A DNA stretch of 64,000 nt from Enterobacter sp. kpr-6 (GTDB lineage Bacteria; Pseudomonadota; Gammaproteobacteria; Enterobacterales; Enterobacteriaceae), in contig NZ_FOYH01000002.1 of assembly GCF_900116015.1 (NCBI RefSeq), positions 670,365 to 734,364 of the forward strand, written 5' to 3'. Under the pieces are notes generated by a model. That model did not search any database. It saw only the letters and a program-made list of their open reading frames with translations, and was not told the origin of the DNA. This document shows, piece by piece, positions 9,764 through 20,091 of the stretch. A program made the position numbers and the translations under genes. The first letter of the stretch is position 1. The number at the start of each line of letters is the position of its first letter.

Positions 9764-10978
9764 ATGGCAATAAGTGAACCCACCCAGACGCTGTCTGGTT
9801 CGTCTGCGCCTAAGGCGCGCACCGCGTTTGGTATTTTAGGCGCGATCAGCGTTTCTCACCTGCTGAACGATATGTTGCAGTCGCTGATCCTCGCGATTTA
9901 CCCGCTGCTCCAGGATGAGTTTTCCCTGTCATTTGTGCAGATCGGCCTGATTACCCTGACCTTCCAGCTCGCATCGTCGCTGTTGCAGCCGATTGTCGGT
10001 GCTTACACTGATAAACACCCGATGCCGTGGTCGCTGCCGATTGGCATGTGCTTTACGCTAAGTGGGCTGGTGCTGCTGGCGCTGGCGAGCAGTTTCGGCA
10101 TGGTGCTGCTGGCGGCGGCGCTGGTGGGAACCGGTTCTTCGGTGTTTCACCCGGAGTCGTCCCGCGTGGCGCGGATGGCGTCCGGTGGTCGTCATGGTCT
10201 GGCGCAGTCGCTGTTCCAGGTGGGCGGTAACTTTGGTAGCTCGCTCGGACCGTTGCTGGCGGCGCTGGTCATCGCCCCTTACGGCAAGGGAAACGTGGCT
10301 TGGTTTGTATTAGCCGCGCTGCTGGCGATTGTGGTGCTGGCCCAGGTCAGCCGCTGGTATGCCGCGCAACACCGGGTTAATAAAGGCAAACCGGCCGTCA
10401 AAGTGGTCAATCCACTGCCGCGCAATAAAGTGATCCTCGCGGTTTCCATATTACTGATGCTGATTTTCTCGAAATACTTCTATATGGCGAGCATCAGCAG
10501 CTATTACACCTTTTATCTGATGGAAAAATTCGGCTTATCGGTACAAAGCGCCCAATTCCATCTGTTCGCCTTCCTGCTGGCGGTAGCCGCAGGCACGGTG
10601 ATTGGCGGGCCTTTGGGCGATAAAATCGGACGTAAATATGTGATTTGGGGCTCTATCCTCGGTGTCGCGCCCTTTACGCTTGTTTTACCCTATGCATCGC
10701 TGTACTGGACGGGGATTTTAACCGTCATCATTGGTTTTATCCTCGCGTCGGCCTTTTCTGCCATTCTGGTCTATGCCCAGGAGCTGATGCCGGGACGTAT
10801 CGGTATGGTTTCCGGGCTGTTTTTCGGCTTTGCTTTCGGCATGGGCGGCCTTGGCGCGGCAGTGCTGGGGCTGGTTGCAGATCATACAAGCATCTTTTTA
10901 GTCTATAAAATCTGTGCTTTCCTGCCTCTTTTGGGGATGTTGACCATATTCCTGCCTGATAACCGGCATAAAGCGTAA
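9764..10978 (+). CDS. fsr: Fsr, MFS exporter (fosmidomycin resistance)
   Basis: The 404-residue inner-membrane protein has 12 predicted hydrophobic segments, an MFS loop motif GAYTDKHP after TM2 and GGPLGDKIGRK in the second half, where fsr homologues have the same. In E. coli it exports fosmidomycin. The start follows a short AT-rich leader with only a weak purine tract. Position between ushA (divergent) and ybaL matches E. coli. A hairpin follows the stop. Confidence 0.93.
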   Translation: MAISEPTQTLSGSSAPKARTAFGILGAISVSHLLNDMLQSLILAIYPLLQDEFSLSFVQIGLITLTFQLASSLLQPIVGAYTDKHPMPWSLPIGMCFTLSGLVLLALASSFGMVLLAAALVGTGSSVFHPESSRVARMASGGRHGLAQSLFQVGGNFGSSLGPLLAALVIAPYGKGNVAWFVLAALLAIVVLAQVSRWYAAQHRVNKGKPAVKVVNPLPRNKVILAVSILLMLIFSKYFYMASISSYYTFYLMEKFGLSVQSAQFHLFAFLLAVAAGTVIGGPLGDKIGRKYVIWGSILGVAPFTLVLPYASLYWTGILTVIIGFILASAFSAILVYAQELMPGRIGMVSGLFFGFAFGMGGLGAAVLGLVADHTSIFLVYKICAFLPLLGMLTIFLPDNRHKA

Positions 10979-10983
10979 AATAA

Positions 10984-11012
10984 GGGCGACCAAACAGCCT
11001 GTCTGGTCGCCC
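10984..11012 (+). terminator. Likely fsr transcription terminator
   Basis: A 9-bp stem, GGGCGACCA / TGGTCGCCC, with an 11-nt loop begins 5 bp after the fsr stop and is followed by GCTTTA. The T run is weak, so it may be only moderately efficient. Confidence 0.6.
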
Positions 11013-11210
11013 GCTTTACCCGCCCGTCTGTGCCTGCCGCCACATCGCATCGGTAATCTCCCCTCATAGTGAAGTTTTCGCATCTGATTGTTGTTTTGTT
11101 CATAATTCAACAATTATTCATGATCATAATGGCAAAAATTGTCATAGACTGTAATTCGGGCTTTTGGTTTTTATAGCCAAAATGGACACACCTTCATGAA
11201 AGGAGACGGG

Positions 11211-12887
11211 ATGCATCACGCCACACCGCTTATCACCACCATTGTCGGCGGCCTTGTGCTCGCTTTTATCCTCGGCATGCTTGCCACTAAACTGCGTATT
11301 TCCCCTCTGGTGGGCTATTTATTAGCCGGTGTGCTGGCCGGGCCGTTTACCCCAGGTTTTGTTGCCGATACGAAACTGGCACCTGAACTGGCCGAGCTTG
11401 GCGTTATTTTGCTGATGTTTGGCGTCGGTCTGCATTTCTCCCTGAAGGATTTGATGGCGGTAAAGTCAATCGCCATTCCCGGCGCGATAGCCCAGATTGC
11501 GGTGGCGACGTTGCTGGGTATGGCGCTCTCCGCCATGATGGACTGGTCGCTGATGACCGGCATCGTGTTTGGCCTCTGTCTTTCCACCGCCAGTACCGTG
11601 GTGCTGCTGCGCGCGCTGGAGGAACGGCAGCTTATTGACAGTCAGCGCGGGCAAATCGCTATCGGCTGGCTGATCGTTGAAGATTTGGTGATGGTGCTGA
11701 CGCTGGTTCTGCTGCCCGCAGTGGCGGGGATGGTGGAAAAGGGCAATGTCGGGCTTGCCACGCTGGCGCTGGATATGAGCATAACCATCGGCAAGGTGGT
11801 GGCGTTTATCGCCATTATGATGCTGGTCGGTCGCCGTCTGGTGCCGTGGATCCTCGCCCGCAGCGCGGCAACCGGCTCGCGTGAGCTGTTTACCCTTTCG
11901 GTACTCGCCCTGGCGCTCGGCATTGCGTTTGGCGCAGTCGAGCTGTTCGACGTCTCTTTTGCCCTCGGCGCATTCTTTGCGGGCATGGTGCTGAACGAAT
12001 CGGAACTCAGCCATCGTGCCGCCCATGACACTCTGCCGCTGCGCGATGCCTTTGCGGTTCTGTTTTTTGTCTCGGTGGGGATGCTGTTCGATCCGCTGAT
12101 TTTGATTGAGGAGCCGCTGGCGGTTCTCGGCACGCTGGCGATCATTATCTTTGGTAAATCCGTGGCGGCCTTTTTCCTGGTGCGCATGTTTGGCCACTCA
12201 CCGCGCACCGCCCTGACTATTGCCGCCAGCCTCGCGCAAATCGGTGAATTCGCCTTCATTCTGGCGGGACTCGGCATGGCGCTGGATCTGCTGCCGCAAA
12301 CCGGGCAGAACCTGGTGCTGGCGGGGGCGATTCTGTCCATTATGCTCAACCCGATTCTGTTCACCGTGCTGGAAAAATACCTCGATAAAACCGAGACGCT
12401 GGAAGAGCAGACGCTGGAAGAAGCTATCGAAGATGAGAAGCAGATCCCGGTGGATATTTGCAATCATGCGCTGCTGGTGGGCTTTGGCCGCGTCGGTAGC
12501 CTGCTTGGTGAAAAGCTGATGGCACAGGGCATTCCGCTGGTGGTGATTGAAACGTCACGCACCCGCGTGGATGAACTGCGCGAGCGCGGCATCCGCGCGG
12601 TGCTGGGTAATGCCGCCAATGAAGAGATTATGAATCTGGCGCATCTGGACTGTGCCCGCTGGCTGCTGCTGACCATTCCGAACGGCTATGAGGCGGGCGA
12701 GATCGTGGCGACCGCGCGGGAAAAATGCCCGAATATTGAGATTATCGCCCGCGCGCATTATGACGATGAGGTGGATTACATTACCGAGCGCGGCGCGAAT
12801 CAGGTGGTGATGGGCGAGCGCGAAATTGCGAATACGATGTTGACGCTGTTGAATAAGCCGCCGGTTGCAGAGGCGGTGACGGGGTAG
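11211..12887 (+). CDS. ybaL: YbaL, monovalent cation:proton antiporter (CPA2/KefB-like)
   Basis: The 558-residue protein matches E. coli YbaL: about 12 hydrophobic segments of a CPA2 exchanger (about 5-385), then a cytosolic RCK/TrkA-N domain (about 415-540) with a Rossmann motif GFGRVGSLLGEKL. It is a putative K+/H+ exchanger. The RBS AAAGGAG lies 5 nt before ATG 11211; the in-frame ATG at 11196 overlaps that site and is not used. A REP pair follows the gene. Confidence 0.95.
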   Translation: MHHATPLITTIVGGLVLAFILGMLATKLRISPLVGYLLAGVLAGPFTPGFVADTKLAPELAELGVILLMFGVGLHFSLKDLMAVKSIAIPGAIAQIAVATLLGMALSAMMDWSLMTGIVFGLCLSTASTVVLLRALEERQLIDSQRGQIAIGWLIVEDLVMVLTLVLLPAVAGMVEKGNVGLATLALDMSITIGKVVAFIAIMMLVGRRLVPWILARSAATGSRELFTLSVLALALGIAFGAVELFDVSFALGAFFAGMVLNESELSHRAAHDTLPLRDAFAVLFFVSVGMLFDPLILIEEPLAVLGTLAIIIFGKSVAAFFLVRMFGHSPRTALTIAASLAQIGEFAFILAGLGMALDLLPQTGQNLVLAGAILSIMLNPILFTVLEKYLDKTETLEEQTLEEAIEDEKQIPVDICNHALLVGFGRVGSLLGEKLMAQGIPLVVIETSRTRVDELRERGIRAVLGNAANEEIMNLAHLDCARWLLLTIPNGYEAGEIVATAREKCPNIEIIARAHYDDEVDYITERGANQVVMGEREIANTMLTLLNKPPVAEAVTG

Positions 12888-12899
12888 GTTTGGGGGTCA

Positions 12900-12994
12900 C
12901 CCTCACCCTGGCCCTCTCCCTGAGGGAGAGGGGATAGCCCGAGCACGATCCCGCCCTTCCCCCTCTCCCCTGGGGAGAGGGTCGGGGTGAGGGG
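12900..12994. repeat. REP-like inverted pair C
   Basis: Two opposed copies of the CCCTCTCCC-type palindrome lie between the convergent ends of ybaL and gsk. The spacer (GAGCACGATCCCGCCC) differs from that in the other arrays. Confidence 0.8.
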
Positions 12995-13005
12995 TCCCCG
13001 CTAAA

Positions 13006-14310
13006 TCACCGCTCCCAGTACGCCTCTTCCAGACTGTCTTCCCGCTCCGGCAGGCCGCGCGTTAAGCGCGGTGAATGCTGATTCAGCACCTGATAGCTCA
13101 CGCGGTTAGCGTATTTACACACCTGCGCCAACGACGAATAGGTCAGCCAGGTGAAATTGTGTTTGCTGGAGTTCGGCACGTTGGTGCGGTGGAAGTTGTT
13201 GGCGGTGATATCGTGCAGCAATGCTGCCAGCGCGCCGTCGCCTGCGCCGTTGGTGTTCATGATTTTCTCCGGCCCGCCCATGTACGGCGCGATGTGGGAG
13301 AAAATCCGCAGCGGGTTCTGGCAATCCTGATGGCGCATGGCGCGGCTGAATTCATACTGGTTAAACTCGGCAATGGCCCCCGGCAGCAGCGGATGCTGGG
13401 TTTTGCGCTTCGCCTGCTCCTCGGTAAAGCCCGCCATATATAACCCCACCGGGCCTGCGGTGCACAGCACCAGGTCAACCCAGTCCAGCGCTTTGTCGCA
13501 GGCGAGCAGCGGATCGCTTTCGCCGGTCAGCGCTTCGGCTTCTTCTTCGTTCATCGCCAGAATCGACACGTTCTCTTTCAGGAAATCACGCCACCACTGC
13601 GGGTTATCGGCAATCACGTATTTGGTGCCCAGCGTCAGCACTACCGGCACGTTATATTTTTTGGCGTATTCCACCGCCTTCATGGTCGCTTCCGGCATCG
13701 GCTCGCCAGGCTTGCAGCGCACCAGATAGGACGTCAGCACCAGCGCGGAAGCGCCAGCAATCACCGATTCAGGGATGCTTTCCGGGCGCAACTGGTTCAT
13801 CGCGCCGGGGCTGATGGCGAAGGTACGCTCGCCGGAATCGCTCACCAGCGTAAAGCAGCGGCCAATCGGACCGTTCACGCCCTGAAGGTAGTTTAAATCG
13901 GTACGGCTGGAGGTGTTGCACAGGTAGCGATAAGCGTAGCCACCGATTTCAATGTTGCTGCACATCACGCCCAGCAGCACCGAGCGGTCATCCGCCAGCA
14001 CGGAATAGTTGTGCATGGTGTTGCCGATGGTGCCACCGGCAAACTGATGGGTGATCAGATTTTCGCGCATCAGTTCCTGATAGAGGGCCTCGGCAACCTC
14101 ATCGCTGATGACCAGTGAATGCCCGGCGCTCAGGCCATAACGCGCGACAAACGCATCGTCTACTTTCGCTTCGATATCCACCAGCGTCTGATCGATCCCG
14201 ACCACCCACGACGTACTGGCGTCGCTTTCAGGTTGTATTTGTTGCAGTAATGGATCGCGGGCGTTGACGGGGAAATAGTGTTTGGATTTGCGTTTGCCGG
14301 GAAATTTCAT
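13006..14310 (-). CDS. gsk: Gsk, inosine-guanosine kinase
   Basis: The 434-residue PfkB-family kinase phosphorylates inosine and guanosine in purine salvage. It matches E. coli Gsk throughout, including the FAGGTIGNTMHNYS substrate region and the NTNGAGDGALAALLHD catalytic-base/anion-hole motif. ATG 14310 (MKFPGKRKS) is the conserved start. An in-frame extension to 14352 is not supported. In E. coli, aes lies between hemH and gsk; here hemH ends only 60 bp upstream, so the two could be co-transcribed. Confidence 0.97.
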   Translation of the reverse strand: MKFPGKRKSKHYFPVNARDPLLQQIQPESDASTSWVVGIDQTLVDIEAKVDDAFVARYGLSAGHSLVISDEVAEALYQELMRENLITHQFAGGTIGNTMHNYSVLADDRSVLLGVMCSNIEIGGYAYRYLCNTSSRTDLNYLQGVNGPIGRCFTLVSDSGERTFAISPGAMNQLRPESIPESVIAGASALVLTSYLVRCKPGEPMPEATMKAVEYAKKYNVPVVLTLGTKYVIADNPQWWRDFLKENVSILAMNEEEAEALTGESDPLLACDKALDWVDLVLCTAGPVGLYMAGFTEEQAKRKTQHPLLPGAIAEFNQYEFSRAMRHQDCQNPLRIFSHIAPYMGGPEKIMNTNGAGDGALAALLHDITANNFHRTNVPNSSKHNFTWLTYSSLAQVCKYANRVSYQVLNQHSPRLTRGLPEREDSLEEAYWER

Positions 14311-14370
14311 ACATATGCTTGTTCGGGAATTGGGCCGGAAATGGTAGCACATTCCCGGCCCGCGGCGCGA

Positions 14371-15333
14371 TCAGCGATAGGGTTCGGTGAGACTCACCAT
14401 CATCTCAATGTGATCGGCATTATCATTAAGCGCCGGAATGTATTCGTATTTCTCTCCGCCCGCTTCGAGGAAAAATTCCCGGTTCTGCACCGCAATTTCC
14501 TCCAGCGTTTCAAGGCAGTCGGCAGCAAAACCCGGACAGGCCACCTGAATATGCTTCACGCCTTTTTCACCGAGCATTTTTAAAGTTTCGTCGGTATAGG
14601 GCGTCAGCCACGGTTCACGGCCAAAGCGCGACTGGAAGGTCATCATCACTTTTTCCGGCGGCAGGCCGAGGGCAGAAACGATTTCGCGGGTGGTGTCGCG
14701 GCAGCGCTGCGGGTAGTCGTCCCCTTCATCGGCGTAGCGTTGCGGAATGCCGTGATAGGAGAGCAGCAGCAGATCCGGCTCGCCGTGTTCGGCAAACGAT
14801 GCGCGGATGCTGTTGACCAGCGCGTTGATGTAGGCGCTGTCATCGGCGTAATCGCGGATGAAGGATACGCCGGAGATGCGTCGTTTTTTGCCGAGGATGC
14901 GCGCCAGTTCGTCCCAGACGGCCGCCACGGTGGAGCAGGAATATTGCGGGTAGAGCGGCAGCACCACGATGTGTTCCACGCCCTGCGCTAACAGTTCATC
15001 GACGGCGCTTTCCAGGGAAGGCGAGCCGTAGCTCATCCCCAGTGCGACGGGCACATCGGCCAGACGTGCGGCAAGCGCGCGCTGCTGACGACGGCTGTAG
15101 ACCATCAGCGGCGAGCCCTCTTCCATCCATACTGACTGGTAGAGTTTGGCCACGCGCGGCGAACGAATCGGCAGGATCACGCCACGCAGTAGCGGCCACC
15201 ACAGCAGACGCGGGGTATCCACCACCCTGCGGTCGCTTAAAAACTGCCGTAAGTAGCGTTTCACCGCTCCGGGAGTGGGAGCATCGGGGGTACCCAGATT
15301 CGCCAGCAGGATGCCGGTTTTCGCCTGACTCAT
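14371..15333 (-). CDS. hemH: HemH, ferrochelatase
   Basis: The 320-residue enzyme inserts Fe2+ into protoporphyrin IX, the last step of haem synthesis. Visible family features are [15 protein letters not shown] at the N-terminus, the catalytic-histidine motif [12 protein letters not shown], and the [15 protein letters not shown] region near the C-terminus. Length equals that of E. coli HemH. It lies downstream of adk, as in E. coli. Confidence 0.97.
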   Translation of the reverse strand: MSQAKTGILLANLGTPDAPTPGAVKRYLRQFLSDRRVVDTPRLLWWPLLRGVILPIRSPRVAKLYQSVWMEEGSPLMVYSRRQQRALAARLADVPVALGMSYGSPSLESAVDELLAQGVEHIVVLPLYPQYSCSTVAAVWDELARILGKKRRISGVSFIRDYADDSAYINALVNSIRASFAEHGEPDLLLLSYHGIPQRYADEGDDYPQRCRDTTREIVSALGLPPEKVMMTFQSRFGREPWLTPYTDETLKMLGEKGVKHIQVACPGFAADCLETLEEIAVQNREFFLEAGGEKYEYIPALNDNADHIEMMVSLTEPYR

Positions 15334-15428
15334 TCGCGCCTCTTATCCTTTTAAATGGCTGATAATTGTAGCTGAATTGAGTATAAACGGAACCGATTGT
15401 AGCGAGAGGAAAAACAGAGGGGGAAATA

Positions 15429-15448
15429 CCCCGGCGCAGGCACCGGGG
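15429..15448 (-). terminator. Possible adk terminator hairpin
   Basis: A CCCCGG/CCGGGG stem with an 8-nt loop begins 9 bp after the adk stop on the minus strand and is followed by TATTTCCCCC. It lacks a strong U run, so it may only attenuate read-through into hemH. Confidence 0.45.
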
Positions 15449-15456
15449 AGAGAGGC

Positions 15457-16113
<657 letters not shown>

Positions 16114-16261
16114 CTACGTTTGAATTTTTTGTAACGTGATTTGAAGCGAAAACCATACCACTAAAGGCAGTATAACCACAAGGCAACGCGGCGCGGCGGA
16201 AGGGGTTTGGCGGGAATTTGCACAGCTGAATCGGTTATTTGGGCGTTGCTTTGGGGAAGCA

Positions 16262-16370
16262 CCCTCACCCCGGCCCTCTCCCTCAGGGAGAGGGAGAAAA
16301 CCACACCCTCACCCCTGTACGCGCTCGGGCTGTCCCCTCTCCCGTGGGGAGAGGGTTAGGGTGAGGGGTG
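16262..16370. repeat. REP-like array D
   Basis: Inverted CCCTCTCCC-type palindromes with the spacer GCGCTCGGGCTGTCCCC, plus an extra CCCTCACCCC fragment at 16306-16315, lie between the adk start and the htpG stop. Confidence 0.8.
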
Positions 16371-16376
16371 AGTGAC

Positions 16377-18251
16377 TTAAGACACCAGCAACTGATTCAT
16401 ACGGCGGATAAACTGGTTCGGATCTTCCAGCGTGCCGCGCTCGGCGAGCAGCGCCTGATCCATCAGCAGTTCCACCCATTCTTTAAACTGCGCTTCGTCC
16501 TGGGTGTCGGCGGTACGTTTCACCAGCTGGTGATCCGGGTTCAGTTCAAAGATGTATTTCACTTCCGGCACGGCCTGGCCCGCAGCGGCAAAGAGTTTCG
16601 CCATCTGGGTGCTCATTTCGTCGTTGTCGGTGGTGACAATCGCTGGCGTATCGGTCAGACGGTGCGTCAGACGGACCTCTTTCACGCGATCGCCGAGCAG
16701 GGTTTTCACACGCTCAACAAACGGCTCAAGCGCTTTTTCCGCTTCTTTGACGCTTTCGTCCACTTCGTCGTTCAGCTTGTCCAGCGACTCGTCGGCTTTG
16801 GCGACGGACTGGAATGGCTTGCCGTCGAATTCGGTCAGGTAGCTCATCATCCACTCGTCGATGCGGTCAGAGAGCAGCAGCACTTCGATGCCCTTCTTAC
16901 GCAGCAGTTCCAGATGCGGGCTGCTCTTCGCGGCCGCGTAGCTGTCGGCGGTGATGTAGTAAATCTTCTCCTGGCCTTCTTTCATGCGCGCAACGTAATC
17001 GGCCAGCGCCACGGTCTGCTCGGAAGAGTCGGTATGCGTGGAGGCAAAACGCAGCAGTTTAGCGATAGCTTCCTGGTTAGCGTTATCTTCCGCCGGGCCT
17101 TCTTTCAGCACCAGACCAAATTGTTTCCAGAAGCCGAGGTATTTCTCGTTGTCATCCTTCGCCAGTTTTTCCAGCATTTGCAGAACGCGTTTGGTCAGCG
17201 CGCTGCGCAGGTTGCGGGTGACAGAGCTGTCCTGCAGGATTTCACGCGATACGTTGAGCGGCAGATCGTTGGAGTCAATCAGGCCGCGCACAAAGCGCAG
17301 GTAGTTCGGCATGAACTGTTCGGCTTCGTCCATGATGAACACGCGCTGCACGTACAGTTTCAGGCCGTGCTTGTGATCGCGGTTCCACATATCCCACGGG
17401 GCCTGCGACGGAATATAGAGCAGGCTGGTGTACTCCTGCTTCCCTTCCACGCGGTTGTGGCTCCAGGTCAGCGGATCGGTAAAGTCGTGGGCGATGTGCT
17501 TGTAGAATTCCTGATATTCGTCGTCTTTGATTTCCGACTTGTTACGCGTCCACAGCGCCTGGGCTTTGTTGATTTTCTCCCAGGAAACGACGGTTTCGCC
17601 GTCCTGCTCTTCGCTTTTCTCAATCTCAACCGGCAGCGCGATGTGATCGGAGTATTTACTGATGATCGAACGCACGCGCCAGTCGTTGAGGAAATCGTCT
17701 TCACCTTCACGCAGGTGCAGGGTGATTTCGGTCCCGCGATCTTCTTTGGTGATGTCGGCTACGGTGTAGTCGCCTTCGCCAGCGGATTCCCAGAACACGC
17801 CGTTTTCAGCGCTGTCGCCCGCCGCACGGGTGCGTACGGTGACTTTATCGGCAACGATAAACGCCGAGTAGAAGCCCACGCCGAACTGACCGATTAGCTG
17901 GCTGTCTTTCGCCTGGTCAGAGCCCATGGATTGCAGGAAAGATTTGGTGCCGGATTTGGCAATCGTGCCCAGGTGGTCGATGACCTCGTCGCGATTCATG
18001 CCAATGCCGTTGTCGGCAATGGTCAACGTACGCTTATCTTTATCGAACGACACGCGCACGCGCAGTTCACCGTCGCCTTCATAGAGATCGGGATTGGACA
18101 GCGCACGGAAGCGCAGTTTGTCTGCCGCATCCGAGGCGTTAGAGATAAGCTCACGCAGGAAGATTTCTTTGTTGGAATAGAGCGAGTGGATCATCAGATG
18201 TAAAAGCTGTTTTACTTCTGACTGGAAGCCGCGTGTTTCTTGTCCTTTCAT
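16377..18251 (-). CDS. htpG: HtpG, Hsp90-family chaperone
   Basis: The 624-residue bacterial Hsp90 has an N-terminal GHKL ATPase domain ([36 protein letters not shown]), a middle domain, and a C-terminal dimerisation domain. It is a cytosolic ATP-dependent chaperone that works with DnaK. A heat-shock promoter lies directly upstream. It sits between recR and adk, as in E. coli. Confidence 0.98.
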   Translation of the reverse strand: MKGQETRGFQSEVKQLLHLMIHSLYSNKEIFLRELISNASDAADKLRFRALSNPDLYEGDGELRVRVSFDKDKRTLTIADNGIGMNRDEVIDHLGTIAKSGTKSFLQSMGSDQAKDSQLIGQFGVGFYSAFIVADKVTVRTRAAGDSAENGVFWESAGEGDYTVADITKEDRGTEITLHLREGEDDFLNDWRVRSIISKYSDHIALPVEIEKSEEQDGETVVSWEKINKAQALWTRNKSEIKDDEYQEFYKHIAHDFTDPLTWSHNRVEGKQEYTSLLYIPSQAPWDMWNRDHKHGLKLYVQRVFIMDEAEQFMPNYLRFVRGLIDSNDLPLNVSREILQDSSVTRNLRSALTKRVLQMLEKLAKDDNEKYLGFWKQFGLVLKEGPAEDNANQEAIAKLLRFASTHTDSSEQTVALADYVARMKEGQEKIYYITADSYAAAKSSPHLELLRKKGIEVLLLSDRIDEWMMSYLTEFDGKPFQSVAKADESLDKLNDEVDESVKEAEKALEPFVERVKTLLGDRVKEVRLTHRLTDTPAIVTTDNDEMSTQMAKLFAAAGQAVPEVKYIFELNPDHQLVKRTADTQDEAQFKEWVELLMDQALLAERGTLEDPNQFIRRMNQLLVS

Positions 18252-18291
18252 CGGAAAATTACCTCAACAATGCCATTTGGTGTTGAGGGGG

Positions 18292-18320
18292 AGATGGGGT
18301 TATGGCGGAATGATTTCAAG
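18292..18320 (-). promoter_or_regulatory. Sigma-32 heat-shock promoter of htpG
   Basis: On the minus strand, CTTGAAA (18320-18314) and CCCCATCT (18299-18292) are separated by 14 bp, matching the sigma-32 consensus in both elements and in spacing. It lies 41 bp upstream of the htpG start. Confidence 0.88.
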
Positions 18321-18344
18321 CGGGGGCAATAAAAATTGCCCCCG
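18321..18344. terminator. Strong hairpin between recR and htpG
   Basis: A 10-bp perfect stem, CGGGGGCAAT / ATTGCCCCCG, with a 4-nt A loop. The T run (TTTTTT) lies on the plus-strand side, so as an intrinsic terminator it points rightward. For recR, read leftward, it is a hairpin without a U tract. It abuts the htpG -35 element exactly. Confidence 0.6.
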
Positions 18345-18351
18345 TTTTTTG

Positions 18352-18957
18352 CTAAAAGCGGATTTTGTGACGCCCGGCCAGCGAGTGCGAAAGCGTTGTG
18401 CCATCGACCATCTCCAGCTCGCCGCCGACCGGCACGCCGTGGGCGATGCGGCTGGCTTCCACGCCATATTGCGCGCAAAGTTCAGCGATATAGTTGGCGG
18501 TCGCCTCCCCTTCCACCGTCGGGTTGGTGGCGAGGATCACTTCTTTCATCTGCTCCGACTCCAGCCGCTGCTCCAGCCGGTCGAGGCCGATATCATCCGG
18601 TCCGATGCCATCAAGCGGCGAGAGATGCCCCATCAGCACAAAATAGCGGCCGGAAAACTGCCCGGTTTGCTCGATGGCGTAGATGTCTGCCGGGCTTTCC
18701 ACCACGCAGATTTGGCCATTTTCCCGACGGCGCGGGTTCGCACAGATGTTGCACACTTCCTGTTCGGTAAAGGTACGGCAATCGGCACAGTGGCCGATCT
18801 CAGACATCGCGCGGGTCAGCGCCTGCGCCAGGCGCATACCGCCGCTGCGATCGCGCTGCAACAGCGTAAACGCCATGCGCTGCGCCGATTTCGGACCGAC
18901 GCCCGGCAGACAGCGCAGCGATTCCATTAATGCGGTAAGTAACGGACTGGTTTGCAT
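18352..18957 (-). CDS. recR: RecR, recombination mediator protein
   Basis: The 201-residue protein acts with RecF and RecO in RecA loading at gaps. It has an N-terminal helix-hairpin-helix ([14 protein letters not shown]), a four-cysteine zinc finger (C57-DC...C-IC), and a Toprim domain with [12 protein letters not shown] and [15 protein letters not shown]. In E. coli it follows ybaB directly in the dnaX operon. Here 2.1 kb with a pirin gene, a LysR gene and two terminators lie in between, so recR needs its own promoter, perhaps within 18960-19080. Confidence 0.97.
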   Translation of the reverse strand: MQTSPLLTALMESLRCLPGVGPKSAQRMAFTLLQRDRSGGMRLAQALTRAMSEIGHCADCRTFTEQEVCNICANPRRRENGQICVVESPADIYAIEQTGQFSGRYFVLMGHLSPLDGIGPDDIGLDRLEQRLESEQMKEVILATNPTVEGEATANYIAELCAQYGVEASRIAHGVPVGGELEMVDGTTLSHSLAGRHKIRF

Positions 18958-19084
18958 TACACCCGTCCTTTATAAAAAGAGTTCATCGATAGCGGCTGGC
19001 AGTGCATTCTCAGGCTTCATTCCATCAGGGATCTTAACTCATAGCCTAACATCCGCCCTGCGGATCAACAACGCGCAGGCAGAA

Positions 19085-19110
19085 AAACGGCTATCCGCAG
19101 ATAGCCGTTT
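19085..19110 (-). terminator. Terminator of the pirin gene
   Basis: A 10-bp stem, AAACGGCTAT / ATAGCCGTTT, with a 6-nt loop is followed on the minus strand by further Ts. It lies just after the pirin stop. Confidence 0.8.
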
Positions 19111-19113
19111 CGA

Positions 19114-19983
19114 TCAGGTTACAGATTGTCCAAAACGTCCCATCCGGTGATCGTGAAGCGCCTGGTCGATCTCCTCGCGGGTGTTCATGACAAAGGGCCC
19201 TTCGCCGACAACCGGTTCGTTTAACGGCTCGCCGCTCAGTACCAGCACCACCGCATCGTTGTTGGCTTCAAGCGTGACGGTTTCGCCTTTCGCGTCCAGC
19301 ACCACCAGTTGCGAATCGCGTACCACCTCCTGACCGTTAATTTCCAGCGTGCCTTTGAGCACCACCAGCGCGGTGTTCCAGCCATCCGGCAGCGTCAGTT
19401 GCGTGACGCCATGCGGTTGCAGGCGCAGATCCCAGATATGCATCGGCGAGAAGGTGTGCGCCGGGCTTTTCTGGTCGCCATATTCTCCGGCGATGACCCG
19501 CAGCTCACCGGCGTTATCCGGCAGCGTCACGCGGGGGATATCCGCATCGGCAATGGGCTGATAAGCAGGCGCAGTGTTTTTGTATGCCGCCGGGAGGTTA
19601 ACCCACAGTTGCACCATTTCCAGCGTGCCACCGCTTTCGCTGAAGGCCGGAGAGTGAAACTCCTCATGCAAAATCCCGCTACCGGCGGTCATCCACTGCA
19701 CGTCGCCTGGTCCAATCAGCCCGCCGCTGCCGATGGAGTCGCGGTGCGCCACTTCCCCTTTGTACACGATGGTCACGGTTTCAAAACCCCGATGCGGATG
19801 CACGTCCACGCCGCGCTGACCTTTGATGCTTGGTTTGAATTCAGCGGGGCCCGCGTAGTCGAGCAGTAAAAACGGGCTGAGCTGGCTGGCAAAATCCTGG
19901 TACGAAAACAGGGTACGCACCGGAAAACCCTCACCCACCCAGTGCGGTGCCGGAGCAGAGTAAACGCCAAGAATTGCTTTCAT
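19114..19983 (-). CDS. Pirin-family bicupin protein
   Basis: The 289-residue protein has the pirin N-terminal cupin with metal ligands in VDVHPHRGFETVTIVY and the second His/Glu pair in GSGILHEEFH, followed by a C-terminal cupin (about 175-265). Some bacterial pirins are quercetin 2,3-dioxygenases (E. coli YhhW), and others modulate metabolism; the substrate here is not predictable. GGAG lies 7 nt before ATG 19983. It is divergent from a LysR gene, a common regulator-target layout. The pair sits inside what is otherwise the dnaX-ybaB-recR operon. Confidence 0.9.
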   Translation of the reverse strand: MKAILGVYSAPAPHWVGEGFPVRTLFSYQDFASQLSPFLLLDYAGPAEFKPSIKGQRGVDVHPHRGFETVTIVYKGEVAHRDSIGSGGLIGPGDVQWMTAGSGILHEEFHSPAFSESGGTLEMVQLWVNLPAAYKNTAPAYQPIADADIPRVTLPDNAGELRVIAGEYGDQKSPAHTFSPMHIWDLRLQPHGVTQLTLPDGWNTALVVLKGTLEINGQEVVRDSQLVVLDAKGETVTLEANNDAVVLVLSGEPLNEPVVGEGPFVMNTREEIDQALHDHRMGRFGQSVT

Positions 19984-20091
19984 GATTGACTCCAGGTCAT
20001 GTCGATTTTTGATGCTTTAAGCTTACTCATAAGACAACCGGCCCGGTAGAGTGCTAATCTGGACTCAGCGTTCTATATTCAGGACAATCAA

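Noticed and set aside
16368-17897. A 509-residue open frame on the plus strand inside htpG
   Set aside because: It is the antisense shadow of a GC-rich conserved gene, with no ribosome site and low-complexity Phe/Val/His-rich composition. htpG is certain on the minus strand.
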